64,000 nucleotides of DNA. Origin: Allium sativum (taxonomy: Eukaryota > Streptophyta > Magnoliopsida > Asparagales > Amaryllidaceae). Under the pieces are notes generated by a model. That model saw only the letters and a list, made by a program, of their open reading frames with translations. It had not been told where the DNA came from and searched no databases. The stretch covers positions 148,050,197 through 148,114,196 of the forward strand of contig CM060924.1 in the NCBI GenBank assembly GCA_030737875.1, in the 5' to 3' direction. The translations under genes and the position numbers were made by a program. This document shows positions 37,732 through 49,600 of the stretch, in pieces. Positions within the stretch are counted from its first letter, which is position 1. The number at the start of each line of letters is the position of its first letter.

Positions 37732-38285
37732 ATTTCGCCCCCGAAATCTTCAAATCGAGAAGAACGTGTATCCTATCATCCAATCGTCCATCTACTCAAC
37801 CATCAACCACAGGCATCCATTGTCCTTAAAAGACTTCTAATGCTTCATGATCATGTGCAAAGTGTGTGTACATGTCCTTATCTAGTGCAAAAATTAGGCG
37901 GTCTACTGATTCAGTTGACCTCCTTAATGCAAATCATGTAAGTGTCATGAATCCATTATGTATGCAAATTTTTCCTACTCATAATTCTACATGAGTGCGC
38001 AACCATTCATATAAATGCGACATCCATATAACAACACATCATGTTTCAACCATATACAAATATGAATATTTATATGCATATGCAATATGAAGTGACTGAA
38101 CCAATCTAAAACCTAGGTTGTGTGTGTATATGCATCCACGAGCAACCGCTAGCAACCACTGGCAACCATTTGCAACCATCAACCATAACATGTTTGAATT
38201 ACGTGTTTACATCCAAAGGGTTTCTACCTAAGTATTAAGGATAAGATCAAGGGATATACCTAAAAAGGATAGATACAAGCATAAC

Positions 38286-39997
38286 TTAAGGAAAAAGAGA
38301 GATAAAAGATGTACCCTCAAAAAGAAAAGGGTTGGCCGTGCGTATTCTGTCCTCAGTTTTCCAAGTCGCTTCTTCCTCGGCGTTGCTCCACTGAACTTTG
38401 ACAAGCTTGACTTCGCGGTTGCGTAGTTTTTTCACTTCAGTTCCCAAGATGTGGGTTGGAACTCTCCTCACGGTTGCTTCGCGTTCCACTTCGTCTTCTT
38501 CTAGAATGCTTGGCACCACCACTTCCGCAGACTCATGTAAACATTTCCAGAGTGAGAAACATGAAAGACGTTGTGAACTCCAGCCAGTCTCTCGGGTAGT
38601 TCTATCTATAGGCCATCTTCCCAATCTTCTCGATTATAGGAAACGACCCTACAAATCTTGGTGCTAGCTTCCCTGTGGATCCATAGCGAACGACGTTCCT
38701 TAAAGGAGATACCTAAAGGAAAACCCTGTCCCCAACCTCAAACTCAAGGTCTGTCCTTCTCCTGTCTGCATAGGATTTTTGTCTATCTTGGGCAGTCTTC
38801 ATCCTTCTTCGTATCAAGTCCACTTTTTCTGAAGTCGCTCTAATCAAGTCTGGTCCAAGAACGAGCTTATCTGTAGACTCCCACAAACAAGTCAGTGATC
38901 GGCACCGTCCTCCATATAGAGCTTCGAAGGGCGACATGCCGATGGTGGCCTGGTAGCTGTTGTTGTAGGGGAATTCCACCAAAGGAAGATAATCCTCCCA
39001 TGTCCCTCCAAAGTCAAGAACGCAAAGTCTCAAAAGGTCTTCCAAAACCCTATTCACCCTTTCCGTCTGACCATTGGTTTGGGGGTGATAGGCCGTGCTC
39101 AAGCATAACTGTGTGCCTACAGCTTCTTGCAGAATCCGCCAAAACTCGCCGGTCACTAACAATGCTGGAGGGTATTCCATGGAGTCGAACTATTTCCTTG
39201 AGATAAAGAGATGCTAGAGATGAGGCAGTCCTTCTACTCTTGACGGATAAAAAGTGGGCGCTTTTTGTAAGCCTATCCACTATTACCCAAATGCTAGTAT
39301 TGCCCCTTCTGGACCTAGGCAACCCATCAATGAAGTCCATTGAAATGCTATCCCACTTCCATTGTGGGACCTCTAGACGGTGGAGTAGACCGCCAGGCTT
39401 CTTCTGCACCTCCTTGACTTGTTGGCAAATCATGCACTTAGAAACGAAATATGTCACGTCCTTCTTCATGCCGCTCCAAGAGAAAACTCTCTTTAAGTCC
39501 TTGTACATTTTGTCTCCGCCTAGGTGTATCATCATCTTGAAAGGGTGTGCCTCGTCAATAACCTTCTTCAGCAACTCCTTTGCTTGTGGGACGCATAGTC
39601 TTCCATCCCATCTTAACCACCCTTTATCATCGATGGTGTATCTATCGAGGTGACTAGAAGTCTCACCCCTAATTAGCCTATCAACCACTTCAACTAGCTG
39701 AGGGTCTTCACGTTGTGCGGCCCCTATTGAGTCCAAAAGAGTAGGGCGCACTTCAAGAGATGCTAACAAACCGGGTACAAAATGAGAGGAGGGCATAAAG
39801 TCAAAACTGGCTATATACTCCAAGCTTTGCCTTTCTACAAAGAGAGGGCTTAAGGTTAGCTTCTTTCTACTCAAGGCGTCTGCTACTGCATTGCCCTTGC
39901 CAGGAGTATAGGAGATCTCAAAATCATACAAGGCAAGAAACTCCATCCACCTTTGTTGCCTCAAGTTAAGATCCTTCTGCGAGAAAAGATACTTCAA
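38286..39997 (-). pseudogene. Element D RNase H end, integrase and chromodomain, broken
   Basis: There are three open frames on the - strand. 39050-39997 begins at the end of RNase H ([15 protein letters not shown]), has the zinc region (CMICQQVK) and the first catalytic Asp (MDFIDG), and breaks at VSDR, where a short deletion removes the residues after the second catalytic Asp. 38713-39180 resumes at GEFW with the catalytic Glu (GQTERVNR). 38286-38624 holds the end of the integrase and a chromodomain (LVKVQWSNAEEEATWKTE). The stretch between 38625 and 38712 is frameshifted. Confidence 0.92.
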
Positions 39998-40032
39998 GGA
40001 TTTATGGTCAGTATATAGTTCAAACTTCTCAC

Positions 40033-41450
40033 CTAGGAGATAATGGCACCAAGACTTAAGTGCAAGACGATGGTAGCCAAATTAATATTGTGGGTTTGGT
40101 AGTTCTTTTCATGCACTTTCAACTGTCTTCCTCCATAAGCTACTACCTTCCCTTCCTGCATCAAGACAGCACCTAGTCCTGTGCCACATGCATCCTTGTA
40201 TACTGTAAACATCTTGCTTCCATCTGGCAGCATCAAAACTGGGGCTGTTGTAAGAGCCCTTTTTAAGCGTTGGAAAGCAATATCGCAATCCAAATCCCAA
40301 GCAAAAACAAGATTCTTCTTTGTTAGCCTTGTGAGTGGAGCTGAGATTTTCGCAAAATCTCTAATGAACTTTCGATAAAAACCTGCTAGCCCGAGAAAGC
40401 TTCGGACTTCGGTTGCATTCCGTGGTGCCTTCCAATCTTGCACTGGCACTACTTTCGCGGGGTCCACAGCTAACTCCTTTTTGGACACTGTATGCCCAAG
40501 AAACCTCACTACTTCTCTCCAGAAATGGCACTTGGAAAATTGGCTTTCAGCTGATGAACTCAAAGAGTCTCCATGATCTCCTTCAGATGTTGAGCATGCT
40601 CTTCCTCATTCTTTGAGAAGATCAAAATATCGTCTACGGAGACCACCACGAACTTGTTGAGGAATTCTCTGAACACCCTGCTCGTTAGGTCCACGAAATA
40701 AGCGGGTGCGTTTGTCAAACCGAAAGGCATGACAAGCCACTCGAAGAAACCGTCTGGAGTTCTGAACGCCGTCTTATCAATGCTATCTTCAGCCACTCTT
40801 CGCTGATGAAACCCGGTAGCCAAGTCAAGTTAGGAGAAAACCGATGCACCTACAAGCTGATCAAACAAATCTTCTATTCTGGGGAGAGGGTGCCTATTCT
40901 TCTTAGTCATCTTGTTTAGCTCCCTATAGTCCACACAAAGACGTAGTGAACCATCTGCTTTGGTGGAAAACACCACTGGAGCACCCCATTCCGAGATACT
41001 CCGCCTTATAAACCCCTTCTCGAGAATCTCCTTAACTTGCTTACTGAGCTCCTTCCTCTCCCTTGGAGCCATATTTCTAACGGGCAATGCAACGGGCTTT
41101 GCATTATCAACAAGATATATGCGGTATTCTATCTCCCGCTTCGGAGGTAAGCCCTTCACCTCTTCAAAGACATCCGAATATTCTCGGACCACTCTAACCG
41201 ACTGCAAATTCTCAACAGAAGCATCAAGCGACTCTACATAACTAAGCATGACAGAGTGTAGGGGATTACAAGTAATTTCTAGAGTGTTACCGAGACGAGT
41301 CAAGAGTCTAACCACTCTTTTCTCACAATCAAGGATGGCACCATTACTGGATAGCCAGTCCGTGCCTAAGATCAAACCATATCCCGAGAAGTCCAAAGCA
41401 AAGGCACTACATATAAACTCAATGCTTAAGAAATTTTCAAATCCATACAA
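40033..41450 (-). pseudogene. pol: Element D protease end, reverse transcriptase and RNase H, broken
   Basis: 40830-41450 has [13 protein letters not shown] (protease end) and [14 protein letters not shown], then a stop where the next codon should be Gln. 40560-40823 continues with MATGFHQ and the active site SVDDILIFS, whose leading Phe is replaced by Ser. 40033-40563 has the RT connection and RNase H start ([11 protein letters not shown]; the family Asp of YTDA is shifted by a Thr to Lys change). At least one further frame break joins to 39997. Not functional. Confidence 0.92.
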
Positions 41451-41485
41451 ACCATTGACAAATAAGCTGATCCCCCAATTGGATT

Positions 41486-42619
41486 TTAAACAGCCAAGGG
41501 ATCCTCTATAATACTAGTGTCTAGGTGTAGAGATTCTACTAAAGCAGACGAAATAAAGGAGTATGATGCACCAGAATCAAAGAGAGTGTGAACTGGATGA
41601 TCATAAAGGTAAACTACACTTTCTACAGAAATATTACTACCTCGTTCCTGCTGAGGTGCCACCAGTGCGTGAACCTGTCCCCCTGAAGTGTTCCCCGTCC
41701 TCTGCCCCTGCCCTCGCCTCTTTGGGCAGTCCTTAGCCACATGTCCAGTCTCTCCACAATCAAAGCAACCACCATTCATCCTTGCCTTCTTCTTTCTGCA
41801 GTCTCTTATCACATGACCAACAACGCCATAGAAATTACACCTTCTCTTTTCGTGGGACTTGTTGTTTCTCCCGCCCTTCTTAAAGTCTGTTTTCTTAGCC
41901 TAAAAACCCTCTTTCTTTTCTTGAGGCACTTCCAATTTTGCCTCTTTCTTGCCCTTGTCTTCCTCGTGCAGCATTGCCATGTCTACCAACCTCTCATAAG
42001 TAGCTCCCATGGGTACATGGGTCATTGCTAGGCTGTGCAATGGCTCTTTCAATCCTTTGACAAAGCGAAGCGCCTTCTTATGCGGAGTGTAGACTAAGTC
42101 CAGCCCGAACCTAGCCAGTTGGTTGAACTAGTTGACGTACTCCTTGATCATCATACTTCCTTGCTTAAGAGATAGGAACTTCTCCATTTGTAGGCTCCTT
42201 TCAGCTTGTGAGAGGAATTTCATCTCAAACCTGATCCTGAAATCCTCCCATGTTTCCATCGGCCTTTCGGCATTGGTGACTTCCCACCAATAGGAAGCTT
42301 CGTCTTTGAGCAACCACACTGCCAACCGTACCTTTTGCATGGCATCTACCTCGAAGATGACGAATAAATCTTCAGTCTCCTTCAGCCAGTTCCTTGCTGC
42401 CACGAAGGATTCAGTTCCATAAAAGTCCTTTCCACCCATAGCCTTGAAATCTCTGCATGTCTTTGCGAAAGCATTACCTTGAGGAGGAGGAGGAGGACGT
42501 GTTGCTGAAGCTGGGTGAGTAGGATTTGCTGGGCCCGCGTCATTGGCCCTAGCCTCTAGGTACCTTCTGAACTAGCTAGGTACCGGTACACCTTCTAGAA
42601 GGTTAAGATCCCCAGACAT
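41486..42619 (-). pseudogene. gag: Element D gag and protease start, broken
   Basis: The ATG at 42619 is preceded by the same acceptor-like tract as C. An early stop lies near 42574. The capsid frame 42128-42439 (LLKDEASYWWEVTNAERP) ends at a TAG within KEYVN, and another stop is near 41900. The first zinc knuckle has lost its second Cys (CNFYG); the second is intact (CFDCGETGHVAKDC). Protease LFDSGASYSF is present, followed by a stop after EDPLAV and a frameshift to the next open frame. Confidence 0.92.
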
Positions 42620-42640
42620 GCTGAAACGAAAAAGGAAAGA
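42620..42640 (-). promoter_or_regulatory. Candidate splice acceptor at D gag
   Basis: Same pyrimidine tract as C (TTTCCTTTTTCGTTTCAG), with AG at 42621-42622, one base before the gag ATG. Confidence 0.5.
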
Positions 42641-42793
42641 TTCAAAATTAAAGAATAGAAGGATAGTGCATATGTCTTTGGGGGATTATGCCATTTTTTT
42701 AAAATTAAACTATAATTTTTCTTTGAAAAATGCTTCTTTAAACTTCTTTTTGAAAATAGTTTCAAAAACTTTTATCTGATCTGGTAAACCTAT

Positions 42794-42805
42794 GCTCTGA
42801 TACCA
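42794..42805 (-). other. Primer binding site of D (initiator tRNA-Met)
   Basis: TGGTATCAGAGC on the - strand, two bases from the LTR edge at 42808. Confidence 0.95.
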
Positions 42806-42807
42806 AG

Positions 42808-45773
42808 TGAAACACCCCACCTCCATTAAGGTCACTCTCAAAGGGAATGCTTTAATTTCGGTGGAGGATTATAGGTAAAAGTCACAGATAAAACACAAGA
42901 CAGATATAAACACATATATAAGCAGCGGAAAAACAAATAGACTTTCATATCATAAATACGTGTTCATACAATACATTTCCATAATTGTCTCAAAACAAAC
43001 TTCCAATTATTACAACCATAATACTGTCTTGATTTAAAACTTAAAGAAGCATGAAACGTAATTAAAACTGCATAAATCCCCATAAATGATATCCAGAGCC
43101 ATAGTCCAAACGAAAGAGATCCAAGCAATACATTCTTTCTCTTCAAGCTGGATGAAAAATCTGACTAAGCTGGGGTATTTCCTCCCTGCGGACGTGAGGG
43201 GGGGTGGGGGGAAGGAAGGAAAGAAAGCGAAAGGAAAAATGGGTCAGACATAAGTCTGGTAAGTATAGCTATATTTCTAGCATGAGAACAATAAAAAGAT
43301 CATGATCTGCATAAACTGAGAATAGAACAATACCAGAATAACAGCCTAACATAAAACTAGATTAGGTGGCTTCAACCGAATATCCCTTCGCACCCCATTC
43401 TAAATCTCTGCACCTACTTATACCTATTCCAACTGGCACCTCATGATTAGGGTGAAGTGTTCCCCTTTTTAAAAGATCGGCTCCTACTCGCATATTCATA
43501 TGTGTCCCACGGCCCTACTAGATTGTAGATACCTATGCTGGTCCCACCATGGGGTGTATCAAGTCCCATGGTGGCGGCCCCGACACAATTCTAGAATGCA
43601 TAGGTTATACTACCGATGCCCCAGTGCCCTGTTTTGTCTTCTCCGAAGTGTGTGCATGCCCGCACTCCGTTAGAACCCACACTGTGCACCAACTGCCGTT
43701 GCTTTGACCGCTTACAATCAGCCCAGTAATCGTGCCCCACCCTGGCTAGTTTCAGGGTACCATGATACCTAATTGGGTTACTGCTGAAATGGGTCCTGTT
43801 ACTATGGTTTTCTAGTCAAACATGTTAAGTGGTTAAGTGTCTGTATGAACCTAACCCAACCCATCCATTTAGTTAACATGTTGAATTTGGTTAAGTATTT
43901 CTTTAATTGACTTAACCCTACCAATCCTAGCTTCGTTTTAATTGTCTTATTAAAGCACTAACCACTCACATTAGATAGGTATTGTTGTGGCCGCCTGTAT
44001 GCCGGTCAGTTCCGGGCAGTCTTACGCCATAACTCAGTCTAACCTCGGGTCTCTATTGGGCTCAATGCCTTAACCTCCCACATTAGATAGGTATTGTTGT
44101 GATTACTGGACAGTCGGGCGGGTTTACATCACAACTCAATCCACCCTCGGGTTAAGTTTATTCGTATTGTCTAAAATTACATTTTTTTTATGTAAATTAT
44201 TTCATGTCACATGTTTTATTCCAAAACTAATGGTATATAAATCATACAATTTATGGCCTTAACCCATTTCATGGTTTTTAGGTCCACCTACATGTTAACA
44301 TATTTTAATTTAATAGTTAACCACAACGTTGCCCCATCTAAATATTAGGCTAACAATCTTAGCCTAATTTTCCGTCCGCATGATTTTTGACGTATAATAT
44401 TAGGCTAAAAGAACTTAGCCTAATTTAGCATACACAAAATTGGCCTAAAAAAATTCATTAACATAAACATGACATAGGTGTAAACTTGGCATTTTTGGCA
44501 TAGTCATTATGAACATCATAGATGTAAACTTGAAAGATAGTCAATAAGAATGTCATAGGTGTGAACTTGCAATGTATACTTAATCAACATACATATATGT
44601 GAATTTGCAACATAGACTAGATCAACGTACACATATGTGAGCTTACGACATAGACTAAATCAACTTACATGTATGTGAACTTGCGAATCAATCATGAACA
44701 TATGGATAAGTGTGAACTTGAAATATGACATAGGTTTGACATATAAACATAAACATGTAGATCTATCATTTTGTCACATATGTGATATGATTTTACAACC
44801 TAAAACTTGCATAACATAATAAAATACACAACTTGTCATAACAGGTTATACCCCAAGTTCATATACATATGAATAGGCTTATCCATTAATTCCCAATTCA
44901 ACATGATAATAAAATAGAACCACAAACATAGATCAATATCATCCAATTCCACATATAACATAATAAACATCGTTCTATTATCATTTTATTTCAAGGCATG
45001 ATATTAATTTTGATTCGCATCCCAAAAATATAACTAAAATTACAACGATCGATGAACTTGAGGTCTGGTTTCTGAGTTATGAAATTGAGATGCTTTCCTT
45101 TGGATAGACGTTGTTGTTTTGATTTTATATATGAATTAGATTTGAACTAGCTTTTGTTTGTCTCTTAAGATTTCTACAAACAGAGGCTACTATTGGCTTG
45201 CTCCCAACAGCATGACGACTCCAAGTTCTATTTTCTTGTGAATTTAAGGTTGGAGACTTAGGTTGTATATATAGAATTATGTTTTAATTTGAGCCGTCAG
45301 ATGATCACAGATGAATCCAGACCATCCATAACGAGAAGAGCCAATCAGAAAGTGACAACGCAACCCTAGTGACACACTAGACCACAGAAAATCGAGCCAG
45401 GACCCAACCAGGCAAGCCAGGCCGACCAGGCAGGTCGACCCCCTGGTCGACTTGGGTACCCAGGTCGACACCCAAGTCGACCCCCTGGTCGACCTGGGTC
45501 TTGGGCGGTATTTTCCCGCCCAGCCCAGTTTGGGTCTGTTTTTGAATTTCGAACTGAAATTTGAGCTGTTTGAATTTTAAATTGAATTCTGAAACTTCGG
45601 AAGGTCATAACTCCTTCATACGGAGTCTGATTTACGCAAACTCAGACTCTATCTCAAGCAGAATTCCTAGACGAACACAAGGGCGTAATCCGTTTCCCCT
45701 AATTCCCGCATTTAGAATTAATTATTTTTTTATTGGTGAATTTTACAGTTAACAGAAAATTCGGGGTGTTACA
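42808..45773 (-). repeat. Element D 5' LTR (right copy)
   Basis: This is 2966 bp with the same order of landmarks as the left copy: GTCGAC array 45434-45493, TATATATA 45266-45273, a donor-like site at 45038-45043 and the inverted repeat at 43245-43258. Confidence 0.93.
43245..43258 (-). promoter_or_regulatory. Conserved LTR inverted repeat, D 5' LTR copy
   Basis: CAGAC-ATAA-GTCTG, 437 bp from the LTR 3' end, identical to the other D copy. Confidence 0.65.
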
Positions 45774-45778
45774 TAGTT

Positions 45779-48496
45779 TATAACTAGAATAAAAATACAA
45801 CGCTTGTAAATAAAATTTGAAACTAACTGGAGATTAGCTAAGTTGAATGGTTTCCTGGGTATTGATCTGATGTTGGTTTCGGCCTTCGGGGTTAATACTT
45901 AGGGAATTGTTCTCTTACTAATGTACAGTTAGAGGCTGATTAAGATTTGGAGAAAGTTTTCCAATTAATTAATATTTAATTGGAATTGAATGGAATTTGA
46001 TTGGTAGTAATCGAAGTGAGCTTCTGTGGAGGAAGACCGTTACTATATATGGAATTTGAAAGGCCTTGTCGTTATTCCATTTATATTATTGGTTGGATAC
46101 GGAAATTGATATCGATTATATATTGATCTGTTTTCCATGAAGATCCATTATTGATAGAATGTGATTTTTGGTTTTATCGTGAACTGTGTTTTTAAATGAC
46201 ATTTGTTCTTTAACCCGATTAACAATTGAGTGAGATTTTGGGTTTGTCGCGAATGGTATCTTTAATAATACTGTTCTTGAACCCAATGGAGTTAAGAAAA
46301 TTAGAAACTAACTGGAGATTAGCTAAGTTGAATGGTTTCCTGGGTATTGATCTGATGTTGGTTTCGGCCTTTGGGGTTAATACTTAGGGAATCGTTCTCT
46401 TACTAATTTACGGTTAGAGACTGACAGAATGTGATTTTGGGTTTATCGTGAGCCATGGTTTAAATGACATTGGTTCTTTAACCAAGTTAAAGATTAAAAC
46501 TATGTGGAGTTTTAATGAATCTTTAATTAGATTGAAATGATCGAGAATGGATTATCACCAGTTTTGCTCCAAGCGATAGTTAAATCTTTAATTAGATTTG
46601 AACATGAAATGGTAATTAATTTTACCGATAACACCGTGGTGTTAGATATGGAGTATTACCAGTTTGCTCCATGGGATGAATAGGTTGGGATTGGGAAATA
46701 AAATAAATGATTACTTCGGTGTGGTTCGGTAATCCCGACTAGATTGGATAAACCTTTATATGGTTTAAATTTGTGAAAAGAATATTTGAATAAAATAATA
46801 TTCTAGATTGGAATGAGGCGTATGTTGTGTTTGTGTAACACTTGTTTATTATATACACGAGTTATTCGGAAAGACGGGGTTTATCCCATTTTGAATAACT
46901 GATACAACGATATGTCGACGATGAAGACGATGGTTGAAGACCGGGGGTCTTCACATCGTTTGGACGATTCATGATAATCTTGATTGGGCTGTACACCCAA
47001 GAGGAGGCAATTAATTGGTGATCGTCCAGACGTACTTGGAGATCGACGGATATGCGTGGACCTCACTCCTGTATTGGACATATGGGAGGCAGAATAAGGT
47101 GCCTCCGGTTTCGTTCAAACCCAGAACGAACTTGTAAATGGATGGTATGTCTGACGTTGTATTCCTTTATACTGTATTCGTTGATCTCTGCTGAGTATAT
47201 ATTTGTTTGGTGGCGGAGAATTTATTCTCTTGCTGAACACCCTTCTCTGAGACGTATGAGCTTAGAGGTTATATATTGGAAGAAACCAAAGGTACAGTAT
47301 GGACTGACAATGTGGCATGCTGAGTTGCATGGATAAAGGCTTTTGTTGAAAAGCAAAGTCTTGTGGTTGATGATCAAAGCACGACATATGTGGCATAGCT
47401 TTGTGTATAACGTTGATTCGCGAGCCTCACACCTCGGTATGAGTCAAAAACGGGATCGTGACTGCAGGGAGTGCACGACGTTTCTTTCTAGCTATGGGTG
47501 ATGAAAGCGACTTACCAGCCCTGACATTTATATTATTTTTACCTATGTGGTTGTTGGTTGGCGAGGCGCCTCAGTTATAGGTCCGATAGGACCGAGAAAC
47601 GTGTGTTCAGGAATAACCAATCCACTAACATAAGTGTGGACCAACCCTGAAGATCCAAAGGTTACCCAAAGTGTGTTGTCCTGAGACATTTGCTAGAGTG
47701 TGTCGAAGCGGAGAGGAGCTTTCCACTTTCCTTGACTCATGACGGAAATCAAATTTCCAATACGTGACATTTCGGTTTTATTTGTAGAGCCTAGAATGGC
47801 GACATGATAGATGGTACCCATGCCGCCTATGATTGATACATTTATATTTGAAGTTGTTTTCTTCACCTATAGTAATAATAAAAGATTAAATTTCACGTAT
47901 CAAACATTCTTCGGCTGTTATAAGGGAAAACCCTATCCTCTGGCTTGCGTTGCATTGTGTGATGGGACCTAGGTCTTATAATAGCATCATTTTCTTTACA
48001 TAGCATTGTGTTGTTTATTAATGAGCTGGTATTCTTAGGGTTAAAACCCATTCCGTGTTATAAGGCGTGGTCCCTTGATTTACAAAACTTTAAAACCAAT
48101 ATTAATAACTGTTTTAGTTCTCACACTAGTCACATGACTGACCTGGAGTTTATTGTTTTAACCTAAACTCTGGATGCCCTTATTTTCCGCACGTGCAGCT
48201 AGTAGTTTTTGTTTTGTAGATTTATTCTTATAGGATCCTGGTTTACAATATACGAAAACCTCTGTATCCGTGTATTCCTTTCAATTGCGTTTTTTTTCCG
48301 CTTCAGTAATGTATTTAAACCTCCGATAATTTATAATGTGTAATATTTATTCATACTCTGTATATTCTTGTACTCTGATGAAATTGTTGTAATAAGCAAT
48401 GAAATGTTCTTCCGTTTGTCTTCTGATTTGTCTTGTCCTCAAAGCAATTCGTCCTTTCTCTTCTCTTCGGAGATAGGGGAAGTTCGGGTCGCTACA
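45779..48496 (+). repeat. Element A 3' LTR, segment 3 (end)
   Basis: This continues A from the D insertion site (tataactagaataaaaatac) to the end gggtcgctaca at 48496, parallel to about 7122-9860. It contains both copies of the internal duplication (about 45815 and 46295), the inverted repeat at 48127 and AATAAG contexts near 48390. Confidence 0.88.
48127..48140 (+). promoter_or_regulatory. Conserved LTR inverted repeat, A 3' copy
   Basis: TAGTCA-CA-TGACTG: five of the six arm pairs are kept, 356 bp before the LTR end, followed by acctggagttt. Confidence 0.6.
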
Positions 48497-48679
48497 ATGG
48501 ACCTAAACTTTCTCATTAATTTTGATGAATTTCCATATCTTCACCATGAGTTTGGAGTTAGATCTTCACTTTTAAATGATTAGAGTTGATTAAATCACTA
48601 AGTAAATGTTGAAAATTGGATTTAGCAGCCCTCCGGGGTCATCAAAATCCTCTCCCATTAAAGTATGATTGGACCTCTC

Positions 48680-48970
48680 TTTATAGATGTGGAGCAAGTG
48701 AGGAGAATAGTCAAAATATAAGGTGCAGGGAACCGATCGGTCATTTATTTATAGAAAAGCCACTGGGTACAGTTGGCGAAAGCTGGAAAGTGGTACCGGT
48801 CGGTCTTGCATCGGTCGACTGGTCATACTTTAGACACTGGTCAGTCATGTTTTATAAACTACTGGTCGGTCTAAAAAATGAGGTACCGGTTCGGCCTTCT
48901 TTCACACTGGAACTGCTCTACAATTTGCATACCGATCGGTTCTGTTTGCCTTTCATCCTATCGACCGGTT
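48680..48970 (-). promoter_or_regulatory. ACCGGTCGGT-type motif cluster upstream of a TATA box
   Basis: Variants of ACCGATCGGT/ACCGGTCGGT/TCGACCGGT recur about eight times in 48738-48970. On the - strand they are followed by TATAAA (48680-48685) about 60 bp beyond the nearest one. The arrangement resembles the U3 arrays of C and D, so this may be a promoter of an unrecognised element. No LTR ends were found around it. Confidence 0.35.
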
Positions 48971-49447
48971 GTTCTTTAAATGCAGACTGTTCATGTAGGG
49001 CTTTTTAGTGCCAGCCTGTCATGATTTGGAAATGCATTATTCCTTCAATTTTGTACACGTGCATCCCAACTATTGGTGATAATCCCATCGTTATTTAATT
49101 ACGGCATATCACCGTAAACTAGACCAAATATGCATTTGCACTATTCTTTGTTTCAATATAATTATAATGTTCGAACTCTTCCCCACTTATCAGGAATCAA
49201 CCCAACTCATCAGCGTTTTAACAACCAATAACACCATATGAATATATAACCAATACCATTTTACCCCTTAGTCCCAGGTTACGGAAAGAAGACCATCCAC
49301 GATCAACACCTTCTTCTCGCTACCTCCTTCCATCGGAATTCACCAGACCTTGGCCAAGTGACCGTCGTTGACTCAGCTACGACCCCCCTGATTGAACCTA
49401 AAGCCTCCCATGTCCTGTAATTTTATTACGAGCTCCAAATCCGAACA

Positions 49448-49600
49448 ATGGTGAGCACAGTTCGTCCCAAAAAATCAACCACTACCTTCAAGCGCAACGA
49501 TGGCGACCACGACCACTGGGTGCGCCTCCCTCCCCGCTCTACTTCGCTTCTGACTCCACCGCTTAACAATGCCCCTAACGACGGAAAACCGCAGTCCTAG
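49448..49600 (+). other. Short open frame in a leader-like stretch
   Basis: The frame is 50 codons with Lys/Arg- and Pro-rich composition and no known domain. It sits in C-rich sequence after an AT-rich promoter-like zone. It is not supported as a gene beyond being open. Confidence 0.15.

Larger units (their letters stand above)
34737..45773 (-). mobile_element. Element D: Tekay/Del-type Ty3/gypsy element, complete but heavily mutated
   Basis: LTRs lie at 42808-45773 (5') and 34737-37713 (3'), with the primer site at 42794-42805, the purine tract at 37714 and a full gag-pol order on the - strand with many stops and frameshifts. The flanks tagtt (45774-45778) and cagtt (34732-34736) are a 5-bp duplication with one change; the undisturbed target in the A 5' LTR near 7120 reads ctagttta. 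D is a sister family of C: its gag-pol reads alongside that of C throughout, and its LTR layout is the same. Confidence 0.95.
5101..48496 (+). mobile_element. Element A: giant-LTR, coding-free Ty3/gypsy-type retrotransposon, split by later insertions
   Basis: The order is 5' LTR (5101-9860, left part missing), tRNA-Met primer site at 9862, interior 9861-10939, purine tract, then a 3' LTR starting at 10940 and ending at 48496. The 3' LTR is interrupted by B (12148-32391) and D (34737-45773). With insertions removed, the 3' LTR is about 6.2 kb, while the interior is only 1079 bp and encodes nothing recognisable. This resembles a large retrotransposon derivative (LARD) with unusually long LTRs. 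The 5 bp after the right end are atgga; the matching left duplication is out of view. The gypsy affiliation rests on the primer site, purine tract and LTR likeness, not on a protein. Confidence 0.75.
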
